Counted from the stretch's first letter, positions 1 through 9,858 are shown. The stretch: 64,000 nucleotides of DNA from Saprospiraceae bacterium (GCA_020628645.1 JAHDES010000008.1:74607-138606), one strand, 5' to 3'. Numbers and translations: made by a program. The notes: generated from the letters alone by a model not told the origin.

Positions 1-138
1 CTAATGGGATAGATCAGCTACGTTTTGCAATGTTGTGTCTAATTTAGGATAAATTCATTAGTTGATAGAGAATATTTTACGAATACTAGAATTTTGCCGA
101 CGAAATGGATATAAACTACAATTTTAAGGAGGAATTTT

Positions 139-237
139 ATGATAGGAAGAACCTATAGAATCAAGGAGTTTATTGTACAATTTTTAATGAATATTAAAAA
201 AATACTACTTTTTCTAAAATTTATTCTTTTGATATAA
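139..237 (+). CDS. Possible 32-residue basic, hydrophobic peptide
   Basis: A short frame starts with ATG five bases after an AAGGAGGA sequence (126-133) and ends at a TAA. The predicted peptide begins MIGRTYRIKEF and its second half is rich in Leu, Ile, Phe and Lys, so it could be a small membrane peptide. Genes in this phylum rarely use Shine-Dalgarno pairing, and no other start in this window has such a site, which makes the match stand out. The coding potential of so short an AT-rich frame is weak and chance is a serious alternative. Confidence 0.2.
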   Translation: MIGRTYRIKEFIVQFLMNIKKILLFLKFILLI

Positions 238-361
238 AGAAATTAATTTTCTGTTTTTATAAAAAAACAAAAATTAATTTGGTCGTTCAAAAAAAGTTGA
301 AAATTTGGTGGTGAAAATCAAATGCGAAAAATATTTATATATATCTAATTGAATTAAAGAC

Positions 362-392
362 TTGTAAAAACAAAATCTCTAGCCTATCTTTG
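362..392 (+). promoter_or_regulatory. Bacteroidota-type promoter of glnK
   Basis: TTG (362-364), a 20-base spacer and TATCTTTG (385-392) match the -33/-7 consensus TTTG-N19/20-TAnnTTTG of the phylum's primary sigma factor. Transcription should start near 399 and leave a leader of about 160 bases before glnK. I see no obvious riboswitch in the leader. Confidence 0.65.
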
Positions 393-557
393 TATTGTTG
401 TTTATACATTAATAATAAACATCCAAGCCTTCAACCAAATCATAAACCAAAATGATATTTGCTTTTGAGTAATTTTCCAAATGTTATTTGGTAGTTTATT
501 CAAAAGAAACTTAAAATAAAATTATCATTTGCTCACCTGTAAATTAAACACTGGTTT

Positions 558-896
558 ATGAAAAAGATCGAAGCGATCATCCGCTCCTCCAAATTTGAAG
601 AAGTCCGTAATGCCTTAGCAGCTATTGGCGTTAATTTCTTTACCATTATTGATGTAAAAGGGTATGGATTACAGAAAGGGCAAAAGATGATGTATCGCGG
701 AAGTATCTATGATAAAAACTTCATTGCACGAATACAATTAGACATCTTAGCAGAAAATGCTAAAGTTGACGAAATCGTAAAAACGATTGTTCATTCAGCT
801 CGTACAGGAGATATCGGTGATGGAAAAATTACAGTTTTAGATGTTGCTCATATTACACGCATCCGTACAGGCGAAACAGACGAATCAGCTATATAA
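558..896 (+). CDS. glnK: Nitrogen regulatory PII protein
   Basis: This is a trimeric PII signal protein that senses 2-oxoglutarate and ATP/ADP and controls ammonium uptake by plugging the AmtB channel. The 112 residues align colinearly with GlnB/GlnK. The T-loop carries Y46-R47-G48 and Y51, the usual uridylylation site. The B-loop reads TGDIGDGK (83-90) and the C-terminal loop RIRTGE is present. It lies 141 bases upstream of the ammonium channel gene, the standard glnK-amtB order, so I chose glnK over glnB; sequence alone cannot separate them. No uridylyltransferase gene is in the window, so modification of Y51 is uncertain. A consensus promoter lies at 362-392. Confidence 0.95.
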   Translation: MKKIEAIIRSSKFEEVRNALAAIGVNFFTIIDVKGYGLQKGQKMMYRGSIYDKNFIARIQLDILAENAKVDEIVKTIVHSARTGDIGDGKITVLDVAHITRIRTGETDESAI

Positions 897-1037
897 AATA
901 TTAAGAATAAAGGGGCTACCCATCTCACATTTCTAACCAAATTATTTCCTACAAGAATCACTACAAGTTTTGAGTAGTACCACTATTCAGCATGGACTTG
1001 TCATTGTTAAAACTAACTTTTATAAACTTTACTTATT

Positions 1038-2324
1038 ATGGATCAAACGGCTACTGTAACAGCACAACAAGCACTCGACGCAGCCAATGAAGCCGCATTT
1101 CTTACGAATAATCTTTGGATTTTAGTGGCGACGGTATTGGTATTTATTATGCATCTTGGTTTCGCAACATTAGAATCAGGGTTTGTACAAAAGAAAAATA
1201 CGGTTAATATTCTTTTCAAAAACTGTATGATTATCGCTATAGGATTACTAACGTATTTTCTATGCGGATTTAATTTAATGTACCCAGGAGATGATTTTGC
1301 AGGTGGATTTTTTGGTTTTGCAGGATTTGGATTATCGCCCACAGAAGCAGATTTAACTTCAGCCTATGGTGACTATACTTATTGGTCAGATTTTATTTTC
1401 CAAGGGATGTTTGCAGCTACTGCAGCTACAATTGTATCAGGCGCAGTGGCTGAACGAATCAAATTGGAATCTTTCTTAATATTCTCTGCTATTTTAGTAG
1501 CTATTTGTTACCCCATCACTGGGATGTGGCATTGGGGTGGTGGCTGGTTAGCTGAAATGGGCTTCTATGATTTTGCAGGTTCTACACTAGTACACGCAAT
1601 GGGAGGAGCAGCAGCACTAGCAGCAGCCATTGTATTAGGACCACGTTTGGGTAAATATACTAAAGATGGGATCAAGCCAATTCCCGGTCATAGTATGCCT
1701 CTAGCTGCTATTGGTGTATTCTTACTTTGGTTTGGTTGGTTTGGATTTAATGGTGGTTCTGTTTTATCGGCAGATGCAGCAGGTGTCTCATTAGTATTTG
1801 TAACTACTTCTCTAGCAGCAGCAGCGGGTGCAATTGGTGCATTTGTAACGGGTTATATTTTATTCAAATCGCATGATTTATCCATGGTATTAAATGGTAT
1901 TCTTGGTGGATTAGTGGGAATTACGGCTGGAGCCGATCAAATGCTACCAGGTTCTGCAATCTTAATAGGATTAATCGCAGGTATAATTATTCCATTCTCC
2001 GTAGTTTTCTTTGATAAAATAAAAGTAGATGATCCTGTAGGTGCGACTTCTGTACACTTGGTGTGTGGTATTTGGGGAACATTAGCAGTAGGAATCTTTG
2101 GCAATATGGCAGGAATGGGTCAATTGATTACACAGTTGATTGGTACACTTTCAATTTGTGCATTCTCTTTTGCATTTTCTTTCGGCTTAATGTATGCTTT
2201 GAAAGTAACTATTGGTATTCGTGTAGATGCAGAGGAAGAAGCAAAAGGATTGGATGAAGCAGAACATGGTGCGAGTGCATATCAGGGTATCGAAGCAGTA
2301 GCTTATAATTATCAAGTTAAATAA
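1038..2324 (+). CDS. amtB: Ammonium channel AmtB
   Basis: This inner-membrane Amt/Rh-family channel conducts ammonium into the cell for assimilation by the GS/GOGAT route encoded just downstream. The 428 residues contain about 11 hydrophobic segments. Pore landmarks are visible: the twin histidines H186 (in STLVHAMGG) and H340 (in TSVHLVCGIWG), and an aromatic gate region around F121 and W164-W166. The N-terminus (first ~24 residues) is polar and not a classical signal peptide, so it may simply lie outside the membrane. There is no C-terminal signalling fusion; the protein ends in a short acidic tail. The gene follows glnK and probably shares its transcript, and an intrinsic terminator follows its stop. 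Confidence 0.95.
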   Translation: MDQTATVTAQQALDAANEAAFLTNNLWILVATVLVFIMHLGFATLESGFVQKKNTVNILFKNCMIIAIGLLTYFLCGFNLMYPGDDFAGGFFGFAGFGLSPTEADLTSAYGDYTYWSDFIFQGMFAATAATIVSGAVAERIKLESFLIFSAILVAICYPITGMWHWGGGWLAEMGFYDFAGSTLVHAMGGAAALAAAIVLGPRLGKYTKDGIKPIPGHSMPLAAIGVFLLWFGWFGFNGGSVLSADAAGVSLVFVTTSLAAAAGAIGAFVTGYILFKSHDLSMVLNGILGGLVGITAGADQMLPGSAILIGLIAGIIIPFSVVFFDKIKVDDPVGATSVHLVCGIWGTLAVGIFGNMAGMGQLITQLIGTLSICAFSFAFSFGLMYALKVTIGIRVDAEEEAKGLDEAEHGASAYQGIEAVAYNYQVK

Positions 2325-2341
2325 CAATTTTAGAAAAGTTT

Positions 2342-2384
2342 AATCTGACGTTGATGTTGAATTCATCATCAATGTCAGATTTTA
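2342..2384 (+). terminator. Intrinsic terminator after amtB
   Basis: Arms at 2342-2356 and 2367-2381 pair over 15 bases with one G-U pair, the loop is about 10 bases, and the 3' arm runs into a TTTTA tract. It sits 17 bases after the amtB stop codon. Confidence 0.7.
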
Positions 2385-2387
2385 CAT

Positions 2388-2430
2388 AAAAAAAGAGACT
2401 TCCGAAGCCGCTAAACTACAAGAAGTCTCT
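2388..2430 (-). terminator. Minus-strand intrinsic terminator in the amtB-porin gap
   Basis: AGAGACTTC (2394-2402) and GAAGTCTCT (2422-2430) pair perfectly. The run of seven A residues on the left becomes a T tract when read on the minus strand, giving terminator geometry for leftward transcription only. No minus-strand gene is seen to its right before 3.6 kb, so it may end an unannotated antisense or small RNA. Confidence 0.45.
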
Positions 2431-2625
2431 ATCGTAAAAACAAAGATTGTTTCTATAGCACAATTTAGTTAAAAAAGTGCTGTAATGCTTATCAGGAGTT
2501 GAAAATAATTGAAAGAAATCATTTTTAGCTCATGTATAAGCAAGACGTAAGTCCTTAAAAAAGGAAGCGATCTATTGTTTTTTTAGATTAAATCATCATT
2601 CCTTCATTTAAGAAAATTTTACGTC

Positions 2626-3627
2626 ATGAAAAAAATATTACTTTTTTCACTAACAATGCTATGTCTAGCATCGAGCCTTTTTGCTCAAGAAGAAACTGAA
2701 ACTACAGAAGCTCCTTTATCCCTTAGTGGATCAATTGATGCTTATTATAGAACGAACTTTAATAGTACATTTGATGCTGCCCCTGGAACGTCATTTGCCA
2801 ATTTACCAGGTTTTTCTTTAGGGATGGCAAATTTAATTTTAAGTAAAGAAGGCGATAAAGCTGGTTTTGTAGCAGATTTAGTCGTAGGGCCGAGAGGTAG
2901 AGATGCTGTATTTGCTTCTGAAGCTCCGCTAAATATTGTAAATCAATTATACGCCTTCTGGAATGTATCGGATAAATTAACTTTTACACTGGGTAATTTC
3001 AATACATTTCTAGGATATGAGGTGATTTCACCAGTAGATAATTTTAATTATTCTACTTCATATATGTTCTCTTATGGTCCATTTTCTCATTCTGGTCTGA
3101 AAGCAGATATTGATTTGGGAGGTGGATTTTCAGCAATGCTAGGGGTCTTTAATCCTACAGATTTGACAGATTTCAATTTATTAAATGAATATGCAGCAGG
3201 TGCGCAGTTGGGGTATGATTTTGGTAATGGTAGTGTATATGTCAACGCTTTAATGTCTGATGGTTTTTTCCAAATAGACTTAACAGGAGGAGTTGATCTA
3301 ACTGAAAAATTATACCTAGGTGTTAATGCGACTTCAGCTTCCGATAGCTTCTATGGTGTAGCAGGTTATTTACAATTAGCAACATCAGATGCCTTAAAAT
3401 TAGGTGCGCGTGTAGAATACTTTGCCGATCAAGGAATCGAAGTAGTAGGTCTAGATGAATCAGTTTTAGATGCTACTTTATCTGCTAATTATTCAGTTGG
3501 AAGTTTGACTATTATTCCAGAAATACGTTTTGATATGGTATCTACTGGAATTTTTGATGATGGCGATGGCAATATGGTAGAAGACAATTTATCTTCTTTC
3601 GTACTCGCTGTTGTTTATGGGTTTTAA
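2626..3627 (+). CDS. Outer-membrane beta-barrel protein (porin-like)
   Basis: The 333-residue protein has a clear signal peptide, cleaved after about residue 20 (LFAQ-EE). The mature part consists of alternating amphipathic strands and ends in an aromatic residue (VVYGF), as expected for insertion by the BAM complex. Phrases such as LTFTLGNFNTFLGYEV resemble Bacteroidota porins that often accompany amtB or nitrogen genes. I infer passive uptake of small solutes, possibly nitrogen compounds, but the sequence does not show the substrate. It lies between amtB and gltB. Two tandem hairpins after its stop probably end its transcript. Confidence 0.75.
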   Translation: MKKILLFSLTMLCLASSLFAQEETETTEAPLSLSGSIDAYYRTNFNSTFDAAPGTSFANLPGFSLGMANLILSKEGDKAGFVADLVVGPRGRDAVFASEAPLNIVNQLYAFWNVSDKLTFTLGNFNTFLGYEVISPVDNFNYSTSYMFSYGPFSHSGLKADIDLGGGFSAMLGVFNPTDLTDFNLLNEYAAGAQLGYDFGNGSVYVNALMSDGFFQIDLTGGVDLTEKLYLGVNATSASDSFYGVAGYLQLATSDALKLGARVEYFADQGIEVVGLDESVLDATLSANYSVGSLTIIPEIRFDMVSTGIFDDGDGNMVEDNLSSFVLAVVYGF

Positions 3628-3654
3628 TCCTACTTTTTGAATGATTGAAAAATT

Positions 3655-3740
3655 ATAAAAGAATCTTTTAAGAGATTCTTTTATAGCCAATGCCTTTAGT
3701 CTCACCTGATACTAGAGGCATTGGTATCTCTTTTTGTTTG
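3655..3740 (+). terminator. Tandem terminator hairpins after the porin gene
   Basis: The first hairpin pairs 3655-3666 with 3673-3684 (12 bases, loop of six, T-rich 3' arm). The second pairs 3687-3700 with 3711-3724 (14 bases, one mismatch) and is followed by a T-rich tract near 3731-3739. Together they separate the porin from gltB. Confidence 0.7.
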
Positions 3741-3755
3741 TAAATACGATAGATT

Positions 3756-6700
3756 ATGGAAAATTCCGACCAACAAAAGGGCTTGTATGTCCCTCAACTA
3801 GAATCTGATGCTTGTGGTACTGGATTGATCGCCAATCTAAATGGTAATCGAAGCCATGAAATTATTGAAAATGCCCTTACCATGTTGCATAATATGGATC
3901 ACCGAGGCGCATGTGGCTGCGAACCCAATACAGGAGATGGCGCAGGTATTTTGATTCAAACCCCTCATGAGTTCTTTGTTCAAGAATGTGAAAAGTTAGA
4001 TATTAAACTACCTGCTTTTGGTGAATACGGAGTTGGAATGGTTTTTCTACCAAAAGAAGAAAGTTTACAGGCACAATGTCGTGTCCTCTTCAATGATTAT
4101 ATTGATGATTTGGGCTTTGAATTATTAGGATACCGAGAAGTCCCAACGAATAATACTGATCTTGGAGCTTCAGCCTTATCGGTAGAACCCACTATGGAAC
4201 AGGTTTTCGTAAAGCCTATCGAAGCAATGGACAAAAAGGCTTTAGAACGCCGTCTTTATGTACTTCGTAAGTTTTCTACGCATAATATTCATAAAACCTA
4301 TCCTCAATCAAAAGAGCATTTCTACATTACCTCTTTTTCGTATAAAACGATTATTTATAAAGGACAATTAACTACAGGACAACTTCGTCCGTATTTTCCA
4401 GATTTACACGATCCAATCTGTCAATCGAGTATTGCAATGGTGCATTCTCGTTTTTCAACGAATACTGTTCCTAAATGGAAATTAGCACAACCGTTCCGCT
4501 ATATCGCACACAATGGAGAAATCAATACTGTACAAGGTAATCTCAATTGGTGGAGAGCAAAAGAATGTTTATTAGAATCCAATCTGTTTTCTCAAGATGA
4601 ATTAGAGCGACTCTTCCCTATTTGTGGCGAAAGTCTATCTGATTCTGGAAATTTTGATAATGTACTCGAATTTTTAGTCCTCAGCGGACGTACATTGCCA
4701 GAAGCCTTGATGATTATGATTCCAGAAGCTTGGCAACATGATGAACAGATGAAAAACTATAAAAAAGCATTTTATGAGTACAACAAAAACATTATGGAGC
4801 CTTGGGATGGTCCAGCTTCTATTTGTTTTACGGATGGTATTTTAGTAGGTGCTACTTTAGATCGAAATGGGCTTCGCCCTTCTCGTTATTGCTTAACGGA
4901 AGATAATACCTTAGTCATTGCATCTGAAGCAGGTGTTATTCCAATCGATCAATCTAAAGTGGTCAAAAAAGGACGTTTGCAACCAGGGAAAATCTTGATT
5001 GCTGATATGGATGAAAAACGGATTATCGGCGATGAAGAACTCAAACGTGTTATTTGTCAACGCGCGCCTTATCAAGATTGGTTGGATGAACATAAACTAA
5101 ATATTACCGATCTACCAGCTTATGAATCTCATAGTATCACCTTAGATGAACAAACACTTTTCCAAAAACAACAGTTATTTGGACTTACAAAGGAAGACCT
5201 AAAATTCATATTAACCCCTATTGTAAAAGTTAAAAAAGATCCCATTGGCTCAATGGGAGTAGATATTCCTTTGGCGGTTTTATCGCATCATGCACAGCAT
5301 TTAGCCAACTATTTTAAACAACTTTTTGCACAAGTCACCAATCCACCTATTGATCCTATTCGTGAGCGTTCCGTCATGTCGCTTTTTGCGAGTCTTGGAA
5401 GCAAAGACAATATTTTAACACCAAAAGCAGAACATGCGCGCTATATTCATTTAGATCAACCTATTTTATCTAATGAAGATATTGGTCGTTTACGATTTAT
5501 CAATCATAATCATTTTCGTTCTGGGACGATAGGCTTAGTCTTTCGAGCAGATGGACAAAAAGGACGTTTGAAAGCAGCGATAGATCACATCTGTGCAGTA
5601 GCGGAAGATTTAGTTCGTAATGGCGCCAATATTTTAATTTTATCAGATCGAAATGCTGATCCGTTTCATGCACCTATTCCGTCTTTGTTGGCAACGGGAG
5701 CTGTTCATCATCATTTAATACAAGAAGGCTTAAGAAATAAAGTTTCTATTGTAGTTGAAACTGGTGATGCGCGAGAGACCCATCATTTTGCTACCTTAAT
5801 TGGTTTTGGAGCGAATGCCATTAATCCATATTTAACTTTTGCTACTTTAGCCAGCCTCAAAAAACGAAATATTTTTGATAAGGATCAAAACCTAGAAGAT
5901 GTCATTGCCATATACATCAAAGCAGTAGGGAAAGGATTGTTGAAAATTATGTCCAAAATTGGAATTTCTACCTTACAATCCTACCATGGCGCACAGATTT
6001 TTGAAGCTTTAGGGGTCAATCGAGAAGTAGTTGATAAATGTTTTAAAGGAGTTGTTTCTCGAATAGAAGGCGTTGGTTTTGATGGAATTGCAGATGAGGC
6101 TTTAGCCAAACATCAATTGGCATTTCCAAAAGAAGCAGTTGCAAATCCACAATTAGAAGAAGGGGGACGTTTACAATGGAAACGCCGTGGAGAAATTCAT
6201 TTATTTAATCCACAAACCATCCATTTATTACAACATGCTACCCGTAAAGGAGATTTTGAAACCTATAAAAAATACGCCAAACTCATCAATGAGCAAAGCG
6301 AAAAAGCACTCACCCTTCGAGGTTTATTAACTTTTAGAAAAAATAAATCCATTCCACTAGAAGAAGTGGAATCCAAAGAAAATATCTTTAAACGCTTCGC
6401 AACGGGAGCGATGTCATTTGGTTCTATTTCGCATGAGGCGCATTCTACTTTGGCAATTGCCATGAATCGTATCGGCGGAAAAAGTAATAGTGGCGAAGGA
6501 GGAGAAGACCCTATTCGTTTTGACCTCAAAGAAAATGGCGATTCAGAACGTTCTGCTACCAAACAAGTGGCTTCAGGACGATTTGGCGTAACCAGTCATT
6601 ACTTGACTAATGCAGATGAACTTCAAATAAAAATGGCCCAAGGCGCAAAACCTGGTGAAGGTGGACAACTCCCAGGACATAAAGTTGATGATTGGATTGG

Positions 6701-8315
6701 TCGTGTACGCCATTCCACTCCTGGAGTAGGTTTGATCTCGCCACCTCCACATCATGATATTTATTCGATTGAAGATTTAGCACAACTTATTTATGATCTC
6801 AAAAATGCGAATCGTTCAGCTCGTATCAATGTAAAATTAGTCTCAAAAGCAGGGGTCGGAATCATCGCTTCAGGTGTAGCAAAAGCACATGCTGATGCCA
6901 TTTTAATTTCTGGACATGATGGGGGTACGGGCGCATCGCCAATTTCATCTATCCAACATGCAGGATTACCTTGGGAATTGGGTCTTGCCGAAACGCATCA
7001 AACGCTTATTAAAAATAAACTACGTGATCGAGTTACGCTTCAAACAGATGGTCAAATTCGTACAGGACGAGATTTAGCGATTGCGACTTTATTGGGTGCT
7101 GAAGAATGGGGCGTGGCAACAGCAGCTCTAGTAGTTGAAGGTTGTATTATGATGCGAAAATGCCACATGAATACGTGTCCCGTAGGTATCGCTACTCAAA
7201 ATCCTGATCTCCGTAAACGATTCACTGCTGATCCTGAACACATCATTAATTTCTTCACTTATCTGGCGGAGGATTTACGAATGATTATGGCTGATTTGGG
7301 TTTCCGTACGGTAGACGAGATGGTAGGGAAAGTGGAATATTTGAAAGTTAAAAAAGACCTACAATATTGGAAATATAAGCAACTTGATTTAAGCCCTATT
7401 TTATATAAAGAGCCTGTTGGAAGTGACGTTGGGCAATACAAGCAAGTAGAACAAGATCATGGAATTGAAGATGTGTTAGATCGCCATTTAATCAAGATGG
7501 CTGAATTGGCATTGGAACAAGGAAAAGGAGTAAGCAGTATTTTCCCTATTAAAAATACAGATCGTACTGTAGGGGCAATGCTCTCTAATGAGATTTCTAA
7601 AAAATATGGTCAAAATGGTTTGCCAGAAGATACGATTCAATATCGTTTTCGGGGTTCTGCGGGACAAAGTTTTGGTGCATTTGGTGCTTCTGGAATCCAA
7701 TTTACCTTAGAAGGAGAAGCCAATGATTATTTTGGGAAAGGTTTATCTGGTGGTAAACTTATCGTTGTTCCTGATCGAGAAGCAAATTTCAAAGCCAATG
7801 AAAATATTATTATTGGAAATGTAGCTTTCTATGGTGCAACTTCTGGTGAAGCTTACATCCGAGGAATGGCAGGCGAACGATTTGCTGTAAGAAATTCAGG
7901 CGTAAAAACAGTAGTCGAAGGTATAGGCGATCACGGAGCAGAATATATGACGGGAGGTATTGTAACGATCATTGGAGCAATCGGTAAAAATTTCGCAGCA
8001 GGAATGAGTGGTGGTATGGCTTATTTGTATGATCCTAATAAAAATATCCATCTCAATATTAACCAAGAAATGGTTGATCTTGATCCTTTAAGCGCAGAAG
8101 ATGTGGATACGCTTCGTACGATGCTGCGTCAACATTTTCAATATACAGGAAGTGATGTGGCGCTTTCTTTATTGAATAATTGGAATGTTTCTAAAAAACA
8201 ATTTATCAAGGTGATGCCACAAGATTACAAACGAGTATTACGGGAACGAAAAACGATGAAACAAGCATCTATTGAGATCAATAATCCATCTGTTTCAACA
8301 CCTTCTATTCACTAA
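3756..8315 (+). CDS. gltB: Glutamate synthase, large subunit
   Basis: This subunit hydrolyses glutamine and transfers the ammonia to 2-oxoglutarate to form glutamate, with electrons delivered from GltD. At 1519 residues it has full length. The order is an N-terminal class II glutaminase domain, a central domain, the FMN-binding synthase domain and the C-terminal beta-helix. The catalytic cysteine is C20 (DACGTG), so about 19 residues are a propeptide that must be removed. The 3Fe-4S cluster ligands are C1130, C1136 and C1141 (C-x5-C-x4-C). The C-terminal helix shows repeated GG/GE turns such as GLSGGKLIVV and GMSGGMAYLY. gltD follows after 24 bases, so the two are surely one operon. Confidence 0.97.
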   Translation: MENSDQQKGLYVPQLESDACGTGLIANLNGNRSHEIIENALTMLHNMDHRGACGCEPNTGDGAGILIQTPHEFFVQECEKLDIKLPAFGEYGVGMVFLPKEESLQAQCRVLFNDYIDDLGFELLGYREVPTNNTDLGASALSVEPTMEQVFVKPIEAMDKKALERRLYVLRKFSTHNIHKTYPQSKEHFYITSFSYKTIIYKGQLTTGQLRPYFPDLHDPICQSSIAMVHSRFSTNTVPKWKLAQPFRYIAHNGEINTVQGNLNWWRAKECLLESNLFSQDELERLFPICGESLSDSGNFDNVLEFLVLSGRTLPEALMIMIPEAWQHDEQMKNYKKAFYEYNKNIMEPWDGPASICFTDGILVGATLDRNGLRPSRYCLTEDNTLVIASEAGVIPIDQSKVVKKGRLQPGKILIADMDEKRIIGDEELKRVICQRAPYQDWLDEHKLNITDLPAYESHSITLDEQTLFQKQQLFGLTKEDLKFILTPIVKVKKDPIGSMGVDIPLAVLSHHAQHLANYFKQLFAQVTNPPIDPIRERSVMSLFASLGSKDNILTPKAEHARYIHLDQPILSNEDIGRLRFINHNHFRSGTIGLVFRADGQKGRLKAAIDHICAVAEDLVRNGANILILSDRNADPFHAPIPSLLATGAVHHHLIQEGLRNKVSIVVETGDARETHHFATLIGFGANAINPYLTFATLASLKKRNIFDKDQNLEDVIAIYIKAVGKGLLKIMSKIGISTLQSYHGAQIFEALGVNREVVDKCFKGVVSRIEGVGFDGIADEALAKHQLAFPKEAVANPQLEEGGRLQWKRRGEIHLFNPQTIHLLQHATRKGDFETYKKYAKLINEQSEKALTLRGLLTFRKNKSIPLEEVESKENIFKRFATGAMSFGSISHEAHSTLAIAMNRIGGKSNSGEGGEDPIRFDLKENGDSERSATKQVASGRFGVTSHYLTNADELQIKMAQGAKPGEGGQLPGHKVDDWIGRVRHSTPGVGLISPPPHHDIYSIEDLAQLIYDLKNANRSARINVKLVSKAGVGIIASGVAKAHADAILISGHDGGTGASPISSIQHAGLPWELGLAETHQTLIKNKLRDRVTLQTDGQIRTGRDLAIATLLGAEEWGVATAALVVEGCIMMRKCHMNTCPVGIATQNPDLRKRFTADPEHIINFFTYLAEDLRMIMADLGFRTVDEMVGKVEYLKVKKDLQYWKYKQLDLSPILYKEPVGSDVGQYKQVEQDHGIEDVLDRHLIKMAELALEQGKGVSSIFPIKNTDRTVGAMLSNEISKKYGQNGLPEDTIQYRFRGSAGQSFGAFGASGIQFTLEGEANDYFGKGLSGGKLIVVPDREANFKANENIIIGNVAFYGATSGEAYIRGMAGERFAVRNSGVKTVVEGIGDHGAEYMTGGIVTIIGAIGKNFAAGMSGGMAYLYDPNKNIHLNINQEMVDLDPLSAEDVDTLRTMLRQHFQYTGSDVALSLLNNWNVSKKQFIKVMPQDYKRVLRERKTMKQASIEINNPSVSTPSIH

Positions 8316-8339
8316 TTTCAGATTTTAAACTTAATTATC

Positions 8340-9809
8340 ATGGCTGATCCAAAAGGCTTTTTAAAATATACCAGAGAACTTCCTACTTCACGTGATCCTA
8401 AAGAACGAATTAGTGATTACAAGGAAATTTATGAAAATTTTGATACATCTAAAACAGTTGAACAAGCTGCACGATGTATGGATTGTGGCGTTCCTTTTTG
8501 CCATAATGGTTGTCCATTAGGAAATATCATTCCTGAATTCAATGATGCCGTTTATCGAGAAGACTGGCGAACAGCCTTTGATATTTTATCAAGCACTAAT
8601 AATTTTCCTGAGTTTACGGGCCGTATTTGTCCAGCTCCTTGCGAAGCAGCTTGTGTATTGGGGATTAACCAACCTCCTATTGCCATTGAACACATCGAAA
8701 AATCAATTGCGGAACATGCTTTTGAAAAAGGCTATATTCGTCCTAAACCACCTGCATTGCGTACGGGAAAGAAAGTAGCTGTGGTAGGTTCTGGCCCAGC
8801 GGGTTTAGCAGCAGCGGCACAATTGAATAAAGCAGGACATACCGTGACCGTCTTTGAAAGAAAGGATCAAATTGGAGGCTTATTGCGTTATGGAATTCCA
8901 GATTTTAAATTAGAAAAATGGGTCTTAGAACGCCGAGTAGCCATGATGGAAGCAGAGGGTATTCGTTTTAAAACGAATGCCGATGTAGGTGTAAATGTTC
9001 CTGTACAAGAACTACAAAATGACTTTGATGCGATCGTCTTATGTGGTGGTTCAACGATTCCAAGAGATTTACCTATTGTTGGACGTGATTTAAATGGAGT
9101 GCATTTTGCAATGGATTTCTTGGAGCAAAACAATCGTCGTGTAGCAGGACAACAAATTCCAATTGATGAAATTCTGTTAGCGAATAATAAAAATGTAGTC
9201 GTAATTGGAGGAGGAGATACAGGTTCGGATTGTGTAGGAACTTCCAATCGCCACGGGGCTAAATCTGTTACGCAAATTGAATTATTGGCAAAACCACCTG
9301 TCAATCGTGAGGAAAATACTTGGCCCCTCTGGCCTATGATGCTTCGTACATCTTCTTCTCATGAAGAAGGTTGTGAACGACAATGGGCAATTTTGACCAA
9401 AGAATTTATGGGTGATGAAGATGGCAATCTTTCAGGAATCAAACTCGTCAATATTGAATGGAAAATTGATCCAACTACTAATCGTTCTACATTTGTTGAG
9501 ATTGAAAATACAGAACGTATCATTGATTGTGATCTTGCTCTTTTGGCTATTGGCTTTGTTCATCCTCAATTTAAAGGTATGCTAGAAGAACTCGGTGTAG
9601 AACTAGATGCGCGTAAAAATGTAAAAGATCAAAATTATCAAACTAATATTCCATCTGTCTTTGTGGCTGGCGATATGCGTCGAGGGCAATCACTTGTTGT
9701 TTGGGCGATCTCTGAAGGGCGAGAGGCCGCACATGCAGTTGATACCTATTTAATGGGAACGTCTTCTTTGGAGACGAAGGATTATTCCTATGATCTTGTA
9801 AGTGTATAG
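8340..9809 (+). CDS. gltD: Glutamate synthase, small subunit
   Basis: This is the NADPH-oxidising subunit that passes electrons through FAD and iron-sulfur clusters to GltB. The 489-residue protein opens with the cysteine-rich domain: C46, C49, C54 and C58 in one group and C97, C101 and C105 in the other. The FAD-binding GSGPAG motif begins at G150 and the NADPH-binding GGGDTG motif lies near residue 290. A final AGDMRRGQSLVV segment binds FAD. Length and motif order match GltD of the bacterial type. It ends the plus-strand nitrogen block; the next gene converges on it, with only a weak hairpin (9833-9850) between. Confidence 0.97.
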   Translation: MADPKGFLKYTRELPTSRDPKERISDYKEIYENFDTSKTVEQAARCMDCGVPFCHNGCPLGNIIPEFNDAVYREDWRTAFDILSSTNNFPEFTGRICPAPCEAACVLGINQPPIAIEHIEKSIAEHAFEKGYIRPKPPALRTGKKVAVVGSGPAGLAAAAQLNKAGHTVTVFERKDQIGGLLRYGIPDFKLEKWVLERRVAMMEAEGIRFKTNADVGVNVPVQELQNDFDAIVLCGGSTIPRDLPIVGRDLNGVHFAMDFLEQNNRRVAGQQIPIDEILLANNKNVVVIGGGDTGSDCVGTSNRHGAKSVTQIELLAKPPVNREENTWPLWPMMLRTSSSHEEGCERQWAILTKEFMGDEDGNLSGIKLVNIEWKIDPTTNRSTFVEIENTERIIDCDLALLAIGFVHPQFKGMLEELGVELDARKNVKDQNYQTNIPSVFVAGDMRRGQSLVVWAISEGREAAHAVDTYLMGTSSLETKDYSYDLVSV

Positions 9810-9858
9810 GTGAAATCCGATAAATAGAGTAGGATAGGCTTTAGCCTGTCAAATTGTA

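Larger units (their letters stand above)
1..557. other. Non-coding left edge and glnK leader
   Basis: This AT-rich stretch holds no long reading frame. Its right part carries the consensus promoter that probably drives glnK, followed by a leader of about 160 bases. Its left part holds only a 32-codon frame with an unusually good ribosome binding site, listed separately. I see no trace of the gene that precedes it. Confidence 0.6.
2325..2625. other. amtB-porin intergenic region
   Basis: The gap holds the amtB terminator and a second hairpin oriented for the minus strand. From 2431 to 2625 I see no reading frame and no good TAnnTTTG promoter, although the porin needs either its own start or read-through. 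A small RNA on the minus strand is possible. Confidence 0.5.

Noticed and set aside
8888..9304. A 138-codon minus-strand frame inside gltD
   Set aside because: It is a shadow of the conserved FAD/NADPH domain and has no independent support.
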